From: Methanotrichaceae archaeon
GTDB lineage: Archaea; Halobacteriota; Methanosarcinia; Methanotrichales; Methanotrichaceae
Assembly (NCBI GenBank): GCA_013178225.1
Contig: JABLXE010000019.1
Location: forward strand, 1 to 38,857
Direction: 5' to 3'
Length of the DNA stretch: 38,857 bases
The notes under the pieces were generated by a model that was not told the DNA's origin, did not search any database, and was given only the letters and a program-made list of their open reading frames with translations. Position numbers and translations under genes: made by a program. This document shows positions 30,988 through 38,857 of this stretch, piece by piece (positions within the stretch are counted from its first letter, which is position 1; every line of letters begins with the position of its first letter).

Positions 30988-33900
30988 ATGAAAAATATTC
31001 GCAGAAGTAGCAGCAAGAGCGTTGGTTTAAGGCAACGCCTTTTGGAATCTAAATCATCAGTTGATTTGGATAATGATTTAATAAATAAAAAAACCAGCGG
31101 AAGAAAGATGGGAACAAAGATTATTATTGGATTGCCTATAATAATGATTTGTCTTATATCGTGTGCTTTCTCTCAAATAATAAGCATAGATCCTGCTTTG
31201 CCGGAGCGGGCTTCAAACAATGGAATGGGTATAGTTTCAATTGAATGGAATTACCCATATGACAAGTACACCGTCAAAGATTATGATTTGGTTATTTATT
31301 TTTTAGGAGCTGATGGCAAGAGCAAGAAAGAGTTCTTCTCAAAGCCGTATAATGTAGGTGATGAGGATAAGGGACAGCACAGTCCTCTGATTGGCAAATA
31401 CGTGTGGAATGTGCCAAAAGATCAAACAGAAGGATATTATCAGGCAGAATTGCGGATTAACACGGAAGAGACAGGGGAAGTCTCTGGTGGAGCATATTGG
31501 CCTTTTGGAGTAGCTAGAATTACAGGATCTCTTCACATCTTCAAATTTGAAGACTTTAATGGCGATGGCACGTTGGATACAGGTGAAAAGGGATTATCAG
31601 GTTGGGAATTCAAGATCACAACTCCTGAAAATCAGGACTATTCCAGGATTACAGCATCAGATGGCTGGATTAGGTTGGATAAGCTCCCAGTCGGTGAGTA
31701 CAGGATAACGGAGATTGTGCAGCCAGGATATAAAGCTACAACTCAGAATCCGCAACAGGTCACTGTTTCAAAGGATACGGTGTCAGCAGTAGAGTTCGGA
31801 AATAAACCCCTTCCCACAACTCTGCAGATTGTGAAGTTCCATGATTTTGATAGAGACGGCAGCCAAGACGAAAATGAGCCTCCACTTTCTGGATGGGAGT
31901 TCTCTGTACAGGGTCCCAGCTCTTTCACAGAAACTACTGATTCCATGGGGGTGATCGTAAAAGAAGTGATTCCAGGTTCGTACACCGTACGTGAAAAGCC
32001 TAAATCCACTGAAGAGTGGTCGGCAACGACTCCTATTGAGCAAACTGTTACGCTTAAAAAAGGTGAGACTAGGGAACTCAAATTCGGCAATTGGGGGATT
32101 CCACCTGCGAAATTAACGGTAATAAATTTCGAAGATTTAAATGGCAATGGTGTCTACGACCCCGAAGAGAAGGGCTTACCTAACTGGGATTTCAGCATTG
32201 AGGGAAAGGAATCTTTTAAGGATAGAACTGGACCAGACGGCTCAATAACTCACGTGGTGAAATCGGGGACATATACTGCCAAGGAGACTCTCAATCCCGG
32301 CTGGATCAGCACCACTAGAGCAGAACAGAGTGCGATCCTTGCTTCCGGCGAGGAGAAAACACTATACTTTGGCAATAGAGGACCTCAGTTGATCTACAAG
32401 TTCGAGGACTCAAATGCCAATAAAGCCTTGGATCCTGGAGAGCGTGGACTTGCTGGTTGGACCTTTGATATCAAAGGACCGGTAACCACTATCAGGACTA
32501 CCGATTTCAACGGTCAGATCAATATCAACGATCTGCCTGCAGGAAAATACGTGGTAACTGAGAGGCAGACAGATCCCTCTTACTATAGCACTACTTCTGC
32601 AAGTCTTAATGTTACAGTGCCAGGGCCCAGTGTTTATTTTGGTAACGACAGGTATCGTACCTTGAAAGTCTTCAAGTTCAACGATATAAATAGAAACGAA
32701 GTATATGATCAGAATGAATCCGGTCTCGCTAACTTCGAATTCCAGGTAAGCGGAGTAGCAGATCCGAATCTGACTGATTCCAAGGGAGTGACTACCTTCA
32801 AGGTAAAGGCAAACCGGAAGTATATTGTCAGTGAATCCCTTAGAGTTGGATGGTTGAACTCGACACCTTTGGTGGTCGAGGTCTTGATCGATCCAGGCAA
32901 GGATGTAACCGAGGTATTATTTGGAGACTATCGTTATCCAGATTTAATAATTGAGCCTACAAAGACCGTGATCGCCGTGCATGCTTTCAATGATTCTAAT
33001 CATAACGGCGAGTTGGATGCGAGTGAGTCAGGGCTGCCGAATAGAGAGATCAGGATATCGGATATAAATGATACATCCAGCACTTACGAATCAATAGTAA
33101 CGGATAAAAATGGGGATGCAGAATTTATATGTCCTTCAGCCGGAACCTACTGGGTTGAGCAGGTGCTTCCAAGTGACTGGTGCAGCAATGGTGATATAGC
33201 CAAAGACGTCATGGTCCAGGAAGGTGGTCGTGCTAATGAGAATTTCGGAAGTTATCCGTGCATTTTCGATAATTGTTCTTATAGGTATAAGCCTCCATGG
33301 CGTGCTATAACCTTAAGCTTAGAGGACGAGAATCTTGTAGTCAAGAAGACGGTTAATCCCTATGTTCTCTCTATGGCTGATCACGACATGGTTAAAGGGA
33401 CGCTGATTAACTATACCATCACTGTCTGCGCCAAGCCTAAGATTGGGCCTACAGATCTCGTACTGGCCATCGACACATCAGGTAGCGTAATTGAAGACAA
33501 CAAGGCTGCCCTCACTGATATTAGCAGGGGAATATCTGGATTTGTCGAATCCATGAAGAAATCTCAAAATGCCAATCTAAGAATTGGATTGGTTAGCTGG
33601 GACAGAGATATTGACGAGATCGTAAAACCGACACTGAACTATGATGATGTTGCCAATGCCTCGACCAGGCTCAGTGCGAACTTCCAGGAGCTGACCATGT
33701 ACCATGTTGGCATGAACGGAAGCTTGGCTGCTTTTGATGCTGCTCCCAGAGAGGACGCAAGGAAAGTAATCGTTTTCGTGACTGATGCTAGAAATGAATA
33801 CGAACCATTCCTGGGCATGCCAGATCCTGCTAAATACACAGTTTATGTTCTCCTAATGGGTCCCCCACAGGTTGGCGAGACTTACGAGATGCTGATAGAT

Positions 33901-34437
33901 TCAGCAAATAGGAATAATGGCAGGCTGATAAAGGTGAACAGCTCGAGTGAGATCGCTTCTGCGCTGAGGTCTCTCACTCAGACCAGCTTGGTAGCCACAG
34001 GTTCGGTTAACGATATCAAAGTCGTGGACACCTTACCCAGTTACCTGCGACCGATGAACAATGGCACCAAACCAGGAATCATCATCAAGAATTCAGATGG
34101 AGTTGAGTGGAAGACCACCTCTTTAGCTTGGTCGATACCTTCATTGCAGTATGGTGATTGCTGGAGCACAACGTTTTCGACAGTTTTCTGCTGGAAGCTA
34201 CAGGCTAATGTGTTCACTCCGGACGATAGCACGAAGGCCACATCTCAGGTGGATTATGCCGATCCGGATAAGGCGGGGAGAAGGGTAGTGCGTCTGCCAG
34301 AGGGCACAATCTGGATCCTGTCTGCTAAGGAAACGGAAAAGGAGGAGCCATCCGCTCCTGGTATTGGAGCGCTTGCAGGCTTGGTGGGATTGATAGGTGC
34401 TGCTTGCATATTGAGAAGGAGGTCAGGAGAGCGTTAG
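30988..34437 (+). CDS. Giant surface protein: SdrD-B repeats, VWA domain, PGF-CTERM-like anchor
   Basis: A 1149-aa protein. A signal segment (IIIGLPIIMICLISCAFSQ) follows a 40-residue polar N-terminus; GGAGGG precedes the ATG by 10 nt. After an N-terminal beta-domain (~65-175) come six SdrD-B/Cna-B-like repeats (~180-780), each with a F.D.N.DG..D..E.GL..W motif and an FGN end. A VWA domain follows (~830-1005; TDLVLAIDTSGSV has the MIDAS DxSxS). A further beta-domain precedes the C-terminus APGIGALAGLVGLIGAACIL then RRRSGER. That tail is a hydrophobic segment plus basic cluster like PGF-CTERM, a target of archaeosortase. Its likely role is cell-surface adhesion. Confidence 0.88.
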   Translation: MKNIRRSSSKSVGLRQRLLESKSSVDLDNDLINKKTSGRKMGTKIIIGLPIIMICLISCAFSQIISIDPALPERASNNGMGIVSIEWNYPYDKYTVKDYDLVIYFLGADGKSKKEFFSKPYNVGDEDKGQHSPLIGKYVWNVPKDQTEGYYQAELRINTEETGEVSGGAYWPFGVARITGSLHIFKFEDFNGDGTLDTGEKGLSGWEFKITTPENQDYSRITASDGWIRLDKLPVGEYRITEIVQPGYKATTQNPQQVTVSKDTVSAVEFGNKPLPTTLQIVKFHDFDRDGSQDENEPPLSGWEFSVQGPSSFTETTDSMGVIVKEVIPGSYTVREKPKSTEEWSATTPIEQTVTLKKGETRELKFGNWGIPPAKLTVINFEDLNGNGVYDPEEKGLPNWDFSIEGKESFKDRTGPDGSITHVVKSGTYTAKETLNPGWISTTRAEQSAILASGEEKTLYFGNRGPQLIYKFEDSNANKALDPGERGLAGWTFDIKGPVTTIRTTDFNGQININDLPAGKYVVTERQTDPSYYSTTSASLNVTVPGPSVYFGNDRYRTLKVFKFNDINRNEVYDQNESGLANFEFQVSGVADPNLTDSKGVTTFKVKANRKYIVSESLRVGWLNSTPLVVEVLIDPGKDVTEVLFGDYRYPDLIIEPTKTVIAVHAFNDSNHNGELDASESGLPNREIRISDINDTSSTYESIVTDKNGDAEFICPSAGTYWVEQVLPSDWCSNGDIAKDVMVQEGGRANENFGSYPCIFDNCSYRYKPPWRAITLSLEDENLVVKKTVNPYVLSMADHDMVKGTLINYTITVCAKPKIGPTDLVLAIDTSGSVIEDNKAALTDISRGISGFVESMKKSQNANLRIGLVSWDRDIDEIVKPTLNYDDVANASTRLSANFQELTMYHVGMNGSLAAFDAAPREDARKVIVFVTDARNEYEPFLGMPDPAKYTVYVLLMGPPQVGETYEMLIDSANRNNGRLIKVNSSSEIASALRSLTQTSLVATGSVNDIKVVDTLPSYLRPMNNGTKPGIIIKNSDGVEWKTTSLAWSIPSLQYGDCWSTTFSTVFCWKLQANVFTPDDSTKATSQVDYADPDKAGRRVVRLPEGTIWILSAKETEKEEPSAPGIGALAGLVGLIGAACILRRRSGER

Positions 34438-34451
34438 CTCTCCTGTAATTT
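34424..34451 (+). terminator. Terminator of the surface-protein gene
   Basis: CAGGAGAGC-GTTA-GCTCTCCTG, a perfect 9-bp stem whose loop includes part of the stop codon, followed by TAATTTT. Confidence 0.7.
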
Positions 34452-34482
34452 TAGCCATAAGAATGAACTAGGGCGACTATTT

Positions 34483-34872
34483 ATGTCTAACTTTATGCAA
34501 GAAATAGACTCAATTTATAATATATTAGTTGTTACTTCACTGGTTTTGGGTATTATAGTCTCTTTGATTGCGATTATCCGCTTTGGAGGAGACAGTAATA
34601 AGAATACTGGTTGGGTATATTTAATCTCATTATTTGGTGCGATGATCATAGCGTTTTTTTCATTATTGGTCCTCCAAGATAGTATATTTGACTTTGATTC
34701 GTATAAATATTATGCAATTATTTCTTTATTTATCTTCTCTCCAATTTTTGCATATAATATCTATGCGAAAACTTGCCAATACCATTCGGTTCTCAAATAT
34801 GGACTTCTAACAATTTTGTTTATTTTTGCAGTTATTTCCATAGTTCATATTTACATAAATCTTTTTATTTAA
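34483..34872 (+). CDS. Four-helix membrane protein, unknown
   Basis: A 129-aa protein with four hydrophobic spans: ILVVTSLVLGIIVSLIAII, VYLISLFGAMIIAFFSLLVL, YAIISLFIFSPIFAYNIYA and GLLTILFIFAVISIVHIYI. Only polar loops connect them. It is AT-rich compared with the neighbours. No family recognised; no ribosome site is obvious. Confidence 0.6.
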   Translation: MSNFMQEIDSIYNILVVTSLVLGIIVSLIAIIRFGGDSNKNTGWVYLISLFGAMIIAFFSLLVLQDSIFDFDSYKYYAIISLFIFSPIFAYNIYAKTCQYHSVLKYGLLTILFIFAVISIVHIYINLFI

Positions 34873-35020
34873 CTGCGTTATATATAAATTTGGCACAAGG
34901 TGTTAAAGTATCATGCTATAAGTCGACTCAAATCGCTACCTTTCGGCCGGGTTATGTAATAGGCCTTGGGTGTGAGCATGACCGATAGAAATTCGTGTAG
35001 CATTAGCAGCTAAAAGTCCA

Positions 35021-35049
35021 ATGTCTCTTTTCCACTACAAAAGAGACAT
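35021..35049. promoter_or_regulatory. Perfect 11-bp inverted repeat before the integrase
   Basis: ATGTCTCTTTT (35021-35031), loop CCACTAC, AAAAGAGACAT (35039-35049). A TATA-like CATATATAG begins at 35051 and the integrase ATG at 35084 is about 30 nt on (leaderless). The dyad thus abuts the integrase promoter and may be an operator or recombination-site element. The rest of 34873-35020 holds only a TATA-like box near 34879. Confidence 0.55.
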
Positions 35050-35083
35050 CCATATATAGCACCTCTGCGAAATTAGCTCTCGG

Positions 35084-35656
35084 ATGGACTCCATTAAGTA
35101 CCTAGATACTATGGGAATAGAATCCCTCTTTTCCGTGGCCTCGGGGAGAGACCGTCTTATCCTCCTTTGCCTCTACGATCTGGGCTGCAGGGTGGGGGAG
35201 CTGGTGACCACCCGCGTCTCAGACATCGATTTTCATAATGGCTTCATCCGGATCCAGAGCAGCCGAACCAAGACCCGCCATTTCCGGGCCGCCAGGGTGA
35301 GCCAGGCCACGCTGCAGGCCATCCGGGAGAACCTGCAGCTGGGCCAGGTCTGGCTCTTTCCCGGCCGGTGCGACGGGCATCTGAGCACCAAGACCGTGCT
35401 CCGGACCATTGACCGCCTGGCTGAAGAGGCCGGGATCCAGGAGGTCTCTTCCAGGAAGAAGCTCTCCCGCCGGAAGGTAACACCTCACATACTCCGGCAC
35501 AGCCATGTGGTAAACGCGCTGATGGCTGGAGTCCCAGTACCCATGATTCAGAAACAGGTGGGGCACAAGAGGCTCTCCACGACCGAGATCTACGCCACCG
35601 TCGCCCCGGCGCTGGTGAAGGAGGCGTATGATGGAAGGGGATTCGGGCCGAGGTGA
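35084..35656 (+). CDS. Short tyrosine recombinase (integrase)
   Basis: A 190-aa catalytic domain without the usual N-terminal core-binding domain. The complete active site is present: Arg36 (LGCRVGEL), Lys63 (SRTKTR), His135-x-x-Arg138 (PHILRHSH), His161 (VGHKRLS), Tyr170 (EIYATV). These enzymes cut and rejoin DNA at short inverted core sites. It resembles archaeal XerA-type integrases. Whether it belongs to the provirus, 10 kb to the left, or to a separate element is not shown by the sequence. GC-rich, unlike its AT-rich surroundings. Confidence 0.9.
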   Translation: MDSIKYLDTMGIESLFSVASGRDRLILLCLYDLGCRVGELVTTRVSDIDFHNGFIRIQSSRTKTRHFRAARVSQATLQAIRENLQLGQVWLFPGRCDGHLSTKTVLRTIDRLAEEAGIQEVSSRKKLSRRKVTPHILRHSHVVNALMAGVPVPMIQKQVGHKRLSTTEIYATVAPALVKEAYDGRGFGPR

Positions 35657-35679
35657 AGATGAGGCGATTTCGGAGCCTA

Positions 35680-35730
35680 TTTCTTATATGTAACAGCAAA
35701 GTCGGTGTGCATTCAATTACATATAAGAAA
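35680..35730. repeat. Perfect 14-bp inverted repeat after the integrase
   Basis: TTTCTTATATGTAA (35680-35693) and TTACATATAAGAAA (35717-35730) with a 23-nt spacer, starting 24 bp after the integrase stop. Without a T-run it resembles a recombinase or attachment site more than a terminator; two ATGCAG direct repeats follow. The rest of 35731-35840 shows nothing. Confidence 0.6.
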
Positions 35731-35875
35731 ATGCAGAGAATGCAGGCGTTGAATTCAATAGTTGCATCTTCCGGCTAATTGTTAGTCGATTTGCATTGTA
35801 TTGATCTAAAGTTCTGACTAATCTTTCAGTGTTGTTTTATTAGTATAAACATTTAATAATATTATGGGTGGTATT

Positions 35876-36244
35876 ATGCCTAAACCAAAGAAGCCTAAGA
35901 AGGATAAGTACAGCTGGATTTTGTCACCTAGCGGAGTCAAATGCTTCAAAGATAAGAAGGGAGGACAAGATATACTCAAATTATGGGAAGCGGAATATCA
36001 AACAGCATGGCACGATAGTACCTTAGCACGGGCCACAAAAGAGATCAATGCCATTCTGAGAAAAATTGACGAAAGCAACGAAAATCCAAAACGTAGACTC
36101 AGTTTCATCGAGTTCCGCAACCGTCTGTTTTTGGTGTGGTCTGAGTACGATGTTGTGGGACCTGAAGACGACGACGATGAGATTGCAAGAGCATTAGGCC
36201 TTCCTGCATTGGAAGAGATAGAGGGAGATGAAGAAGGTCAATGA
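35876..36244 (+). CDS. Tandem paralogue A, unknown small protein
   Basis: A 122-aa protein from ATG 35876 (a GGGTGGT lies just upstream; ATG 35864 would add four residues). A basic, Lys/Pro-rich N-terminus MPKPKKPKKDKYSWILSPSG leads to a helical domain with LWEAEYQTAWHDSTLARATK and an acidic C-terminus (GPEDDDDEIARALGLPALEE). No family recognised. It ends one base before the ATG of its paralogue, so the pair is one transcript. The TATA-like AGTATAAACATT is about 30 bp upstream. Confidence 0.65.
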   Translation: MPKPKKPKKDKYSWILSPSGVKCFKDKKGGQDILKLWEAEYQTAWHDSTLARATKEINAILRKIDESNENPKRRLSFIEFRNRLFLVWSEYDVVGPEDDDDEIARALGLPALEEIEGDEEGQ

Positions 36245-36622
36245 TATGGCTGCGCTTGACAAGGAAAAGAGGCGAAAACCAAAGCCAAAGCCACCAAAGT
36301 ATACCTGGATTCTGAGCCCGCAAGGCATGCTTTGCTATAGCGATCCTCTTGGTGGACAAACGATTGGGCGCTTATGGGAAGCGGAATATCAAACAGCGTG
36401 GCACGATAGTACCTTAGCACGGGCTACCAAGGAGATCAATTCCATTCTGAGAAAAATTGACGAAAGCAACGAAAATCCAAAACGTAGACTCAGTTTCGTC
36501 GAGTTTCGTAACCGACTTCTCTTGGTGTGGGCTGAATATGATGTTGTTGGACCTGAAGACGACGACGATGAGATCGCAAGAGCATTAGGCCTTTCTGCAT
36601 TGGAAGAGATGGAGGGCGATGA
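35981..36622 (+). repeat. Recent tandem duplication
   Basis: Bases 35981-36231 and 36372-36622 are nearly identical over ~250 bp, the 3' two thirds of the two paralogues; their 5' parts have diverged. This implies a recent duplication or ongoing gene conversion of the common domain. Confidence 0.8.
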
Positions 36623-36626
36623 GTGA
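36246..36626 (+). CDS. Tandem paralogue B, unknown small protein
   Basis: A 126-aa protein starting MAALDKEKRRKPKPKPPKYT, one base after the stop of paralogue A. From LWEAEYQTAWHDSTLARATK on it is nearly identical to A; the variable N-terminal ~45 residues (ILSPQGMLCYSDPLGGQTIG) differ. A shared body with different front ends suggests the same partner bound through the body and different recognition through the N-terminus, an inference. Confidence 0.65.
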   Translation: MAALDKEKRRKPKPKPPKYTWILSPQGMLCYSDPLGGQTIGRLWEAEYQTAWHDSTLARATKEINSILRKIDESNENPKRRLSFVEFRNRLLLVWAEYDVVGPEDDDDEIARALGLSALEEMEGDE

Positions 36627-36797
36627 TCCTGCCATCGCCAATGATGACGCTAGTGATATCGAAATGCATGGACAAATGTAACAAATGCTTAGGATACATC
36701 AAGTGGAATAGAGGCATCTACTTTTTTCCGCTCTCTTAGTCCTCGTTGCCGTGGCTTCAGCATGTATCCCTTATCCCTTTTGCAGTCTTCGTTTGCC

Positions 36798-36938
36798 CTA
36801 ATTTCTCGCCGCCAGCTTGGCAATGGTGGCCTTGCGCCGCTCCCACTTGTGCGCCTGTTTCTGCAGATCTTCTTGCTCTATGGCCTGTCGCCCTGCTCTC
36901 CCCAGCAGGCCCTCTCTATTCTTCCTCGGACGGCCCAT
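36798..36938 (-). CDS. 46-aa basic protein with AT-hook-like start
   Basis: MGRPRKNREGLLGRAGRQAI, then EQEDLQKQAHKWERRKATIA. The GRPRK core is an AT-hook and the rest a basic helix, so DNA binding is likely. GGGGAG lies 4 nt before the ATG. The convergent 36627-36797 region is without a gene. Confidence 0.6.
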   Translation of the reverse strand: MGRPRKNREGLLGRAGRQAIEQEDLQKQAHKWERRKATIAKLAARN

Positions 36939-36967
36939 AATACTCCCCTATCCCGCACAGAATATTC

Positions 36968-36984
36968 TTCGGATTATGTCCGAA
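36968..36984. promoter_or_regulatory. Palindrome upstream of the AT-hook gene
   Basis: TTCGGA-TTATG-TCCGAA, 30 nt before the ATG at 36938, a good position for an operator, perhaps self-regulation. Confidence 0.4.
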
Positions 36985-37069
36985 TTTGTTTCTAAAAGCT
37001 AAAATGCCGTTAAGCTAACACTTTATGATATGACAGCTATTCTATATATAACAATTGCTCTCTTATTGG

Positions 37070-37306
37070 ATGCACGCAACAGCTTTCGAGATGAAAGAGC
37101 TCAAGACTCAGGCAATTGGGCTGAGGAGCTGCGGGCCTGGCCAGCTATCAAGCCCCATCACTCCGATCTTTTGCCTCCTCCTCACTAGAGCTGGCTTTCC
37201 GGGCAATTGGGTTTGCCAGGAGGAGATATTAAGGCTTGCCATAAGCATCAGCGCTGATATAACAAGCTTAGGAGGATGGCTCAGCCTGATCCGAGTATTG
37301 GATTAG
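37070..37306 (+). CDS. 78-aa possible protein, leaderless
   Basis: CTATATATAAC at 37041-37051 lies ~25 nt before ATG 37070, as expected for a leaderless mRNA. The frame reads MHATAFEMKELKTQAIGLRS and later LAISISADITSLGGWLSLIR. No family recognised; coding character is modest. Confidence 0.35.
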   Translation: MHATAFEMKELKTQAIGLRSCGPGQLSSPITPIFCLLLTRAGFPGNWVCQEEILRLAISISADITSLGGWLSLIRVLD

Positions 37307-38135
37307 AAGGAGGGAGGCAAAAGTCTCGGGTGTAGGAGGGGGAACGAAAATCGATCTCGACTCTTGCCAATGAATCATCGTCGATTGCCGAACATATATA
37401 GTTTGCGCCATTGAAGCATAAAGCAATCATGTCCAAAGAAGCTCTGATAAAAGCAAATCGAGTTGCAGGCAGGTCAACGCCGATCCACAGCGCCCCCATC
37501 TGAGGAGCCCTTCACGCGGTGGTGAAGGCCTGACCCTGCCCGGAATCTCGACACAACAGCCGCGCCAGAAAGGCAGCACAGCACTGGAATTTCACACAGC
37601 GCCCCTCTCACAAGGACCCGACATCTTCTCGATGTAAGGTCTGCACTTTGCCTCTTAGCCGACAGCTTGTGCCGCGTCCCGCCCAAACTGCTTTGCGAGG
37701 ACGTATTCCGGATCCAGGGCTGAGCAGCGACATGCTACGCCCGTAACAGCGTGCATTTATCTGGTCGCTTGATACTCATCCTCCCCGGTGGCTTTCCGGA
37801 TGCCATGCTTTCGAGCGGCACAGCACCTCTTAAGGCTTCTTGGAGACGAAAATCAAGCGGGTCCACGAAGGATCTGCCTGACCGAACTCCTCATCCTTTT
37901 CGAGCTTGGCCGGTGAGCCTGCCCTCGCCTCTACAGCGCAGAACGCGGCAAACCATCTATATAATCATTATAGATACAAATAGTTTGCGGTTGATCGATA
38001 GGACGAGAAGGATTTTCCGGATAGAATTCAAAGCAAGGGATTTGATCGCCACGCATTTTGTTGAAATTTTAACAGATGTGTATAGCTGGAAGTGTCTATT
38101 AATAATATGAAGGATTTCAGGCTTCTGAGGATAAA
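37307..38135. other. GC-rich region of gene relics
   Basis: Roughly 37480-37940 is clearly more GC-rich than its AT-rich flanks, yet no long frame with family features survives on either strand. Minus-strand fragments such as LDPEYVLAKQFGRDAAQAVG (37660-37725) look protein-like but stop soon. A 24-aa frame (MSKEALIKANRVAGRSTPIH) starts at 37429 about 30 nt after a TATA box. Best read as decayed or transferred sequence; certainty is low. Confidence 0.3.
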
Positions 38136-38510
38136 ATGAGATTCAGAGTAGTTAGTGCAAGAAATGAAATTCCGGATTTAAACTCGAATGAGAAGGCTAT
38201 TCACCTGGCTTTCAGAGCTTCGAATGTGGATTTCCTGAACCTGATGCAGAGATGTCCCCGATTGAGAGTGGTTCAGACTCCTCCTTCTTACAAGAAAACC
38301 ATGTCCGATGCCATCAAGGTGTTTCTGGACATGCAGGGCATAGAGCTATTGGAAGGCGACGTGTGGGGTCACAGAAAGGACCTGGACGAGTACTACACCG
38401 TGGACGATGCTACAGTTGAGGAGATCCACACCCTGGCCGATAGCGGCGCAAGCCTGGATGAGGTCGCAAACCAGTCCATGCGAAGTCCCGGATGGCTCCG
38501 GACCTGGTAA
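38136..38510 (+). CDS. DUF1699 family protein, C-terminus frameshifted
   Basis: Begins MRFRVVSARNEIPDLNSNEK, then AIHLAFRASNVDFLNLMQRC, SYKKTMSDAIKVFL and EGDVWGHRKDLDEYY, the family signature restricted to methanogenic archaea; function unknown. After QSMRSP the frame ends with GWLRTW, whereas the neighbouring frame continues MAPDLVKYIARTKVSA and stops at 38542, which is the normal family end. One base is probably lost or gained near 38480-38490, by mutation or sequencing error. Confidence 0.88.
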   Translation: MRFRVVSARNEIPDLNSNEKAIHLAFRASNVDFLNLMQRCPRLRVVQTPPSYKKTMSDAIKVFLDMQGIELLEGDVWGHRKDLDEYYTVDDATVEEIHTLADSGASLDEVANQSMRSPGWLRTW

Positions 38511-38558
38511 AGTACATCGCCAGAACCAAAGTAAGCGCTTGAAATTGATCACCCCCCA

Positions 38559-38580
38559 GAGCCAGCAGCTGAGCTGGCTC
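38559..38580 (+). terminator. Hairpin after DUF1699
   Basis: GAGCCAGC-AGCTGA-GCTGGCTC, an 8-bp perfect stem between C-runs. Position supports a transcript end or 3' stabilising structure; no T-run. Confidence 0.5.
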
Positions 38581-38678
38581 GTCCCCCCCTTTCCTGCATC
38601 ACTTTTTGGTTTCGCTGCCATCTGCGAAGAATTTAATAAGTTAGCCTGCTATTATTAGCGCAAACTTTTACTGCACCC

Positions 38679-38857
38679 ATGACCCAGGGAGGGGTCCCGG
38701 TCCTGAGTCGGGCCGGGTGGAGATGGGGAAATTTGGCGAGGAAAGCTAAGAAGAACGACGCCGTTATGACCGGCATCCTGGTCACCAGGTTCAACCCACA
38801 TTTCGCACTTTGCGCCGGAGGATTTAGTATTTTTTCAGCTATCGATTTCGTAACATA
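38679..38857 (+). CDS. Start of an unrecognised gene, cut by the window
   Basis: From ATG 38679 the frame is open to the window end: MTQGGVPVLSRAGWRWGNLA, then KAKKNDAVMTGILVTRFNPH and FALCAGGFSIF. TTG 38733 (with GGTGGAGATGGGG upstream) is an alternative start giving a basic N-terminus. An 8-bp hairpin-forming GC-rich block lies inside the first 20 codons. Too little is visible to name it. Confidence 0.35.
   Translation, partial: MTQGGVPVLSRAGWRWGNLARKAKKNDAVMTGILVTRFNPHFALCAGGFSIFSAIDFVT

Noticed and set aside
37751-38110. 119-aa plus-strand frame
   Set aside because: Composition changes abruptly inside it and no family or ribosome site is visible.
38670-38760. RNase P or SRP RNA-like GC-rich hairpins with GAGGAAAG
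   Set aside because: No conserved core beyond the short string; an open coding frame spans the region.
1-38857. CRISPR arrays, tRNA or rRNA genes
   Set aside because: No regularly spaced identical repeats and no tRNA/rRNA signature were found by eye; a tRNAscan or Rfam run would settle it.

Overview
The window looks like a piece of a methanogenic archaeon of the order Methanosarcinales, most likely Methanothrix (Methanosaeta) or a close relative. The case rests on protein families: DUF1699, DUF72 and winged-helix proteins of archaeal type, HEAT-repeat arrays, and a giant SdrD-B/VWA surface protein ending in a PGF-CTERM-like anchor. It also rests on archaeal TATA boxes (TTTATATA-like) about 25 nt upstream of leaderless start codons. 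The genus is an inference; no rRNA, tRNA or CRISPR array was seen.

Layout. (1) 1-1735: end of a HEAT-repeat protein and a small winged-helix regulator. (2) 1958-10151: accessory region with an unrecognised protein, two paralogous small-RNA-like cassettes, a 51-aa ribbon-helix-helix protein, a caspase-like/LysM/repeat protein, a possible HhH-like protein, a membrane-anchored protein, a secreted nuclease with an Ada-type zinc module, a DUF333 secreted protein, and a second caspase-like protein. (3) 10212-24674, all minus strand: a head-tailed-virus (HK97-type) provirus cassette. In transcription order it runs: several mini-genes, zinc-finger protein, secreted protein, terminase small subunit, terminase large subunit (split in two), portal, a ligase-like/UDG-like/XkdF protease fusion, scaffold, capsid decoration protein, major capsid protein, head-tail connector, holin, tail-terminator-like protein with Ig domains, beta-propeller adhesin. 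A TATA box at 24707-24715 faces into it. (4) 24892-26300: the divergent rightward arm, with a coiled-coil protein followed by four copies of the palindrome TGACA-N3-TGTCA. (5) 26453-29131: an ArdC antirestriction operon (SWIM zinc finger, two small proteins, ArdC) enclosed by an inverted pair of about 140-bp repeats. (6) 29374-34872: DUF72 protein, a small secreted relic, the 1149-aa surface protein, a four-helix membrane protein. (7) 34873-36626: a short tyrosine recombinase bracketed by two perfect inverted repeats, then a tandem pair of recently duplicated genes. (8) 36798-38857: AT-hook-like mini-protein, a GC-rich relic region, DUF1699 with a C-terminal frameshift, and the start of another gene.

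How it fits together. The minus-strand cassette encodes DNA packaging, capsid assembly and maturation, a connector, an adhesin and a holin. I see no tape-measure, tail-tube, sheath or baseplate gene, no replication genes, and no peptidoglycan or pseudomurein hydrolase. It is therefore a short-tailed virus, a reduced or domesticated particle, or a defective provirus; the split terminase adds to that doubt. The most unusual elements are the triple-domain prohead protease, the split terminase, the four-site palindromic operator array, the two caspase-like proteins, and the inverted repeats around the ArdC module.
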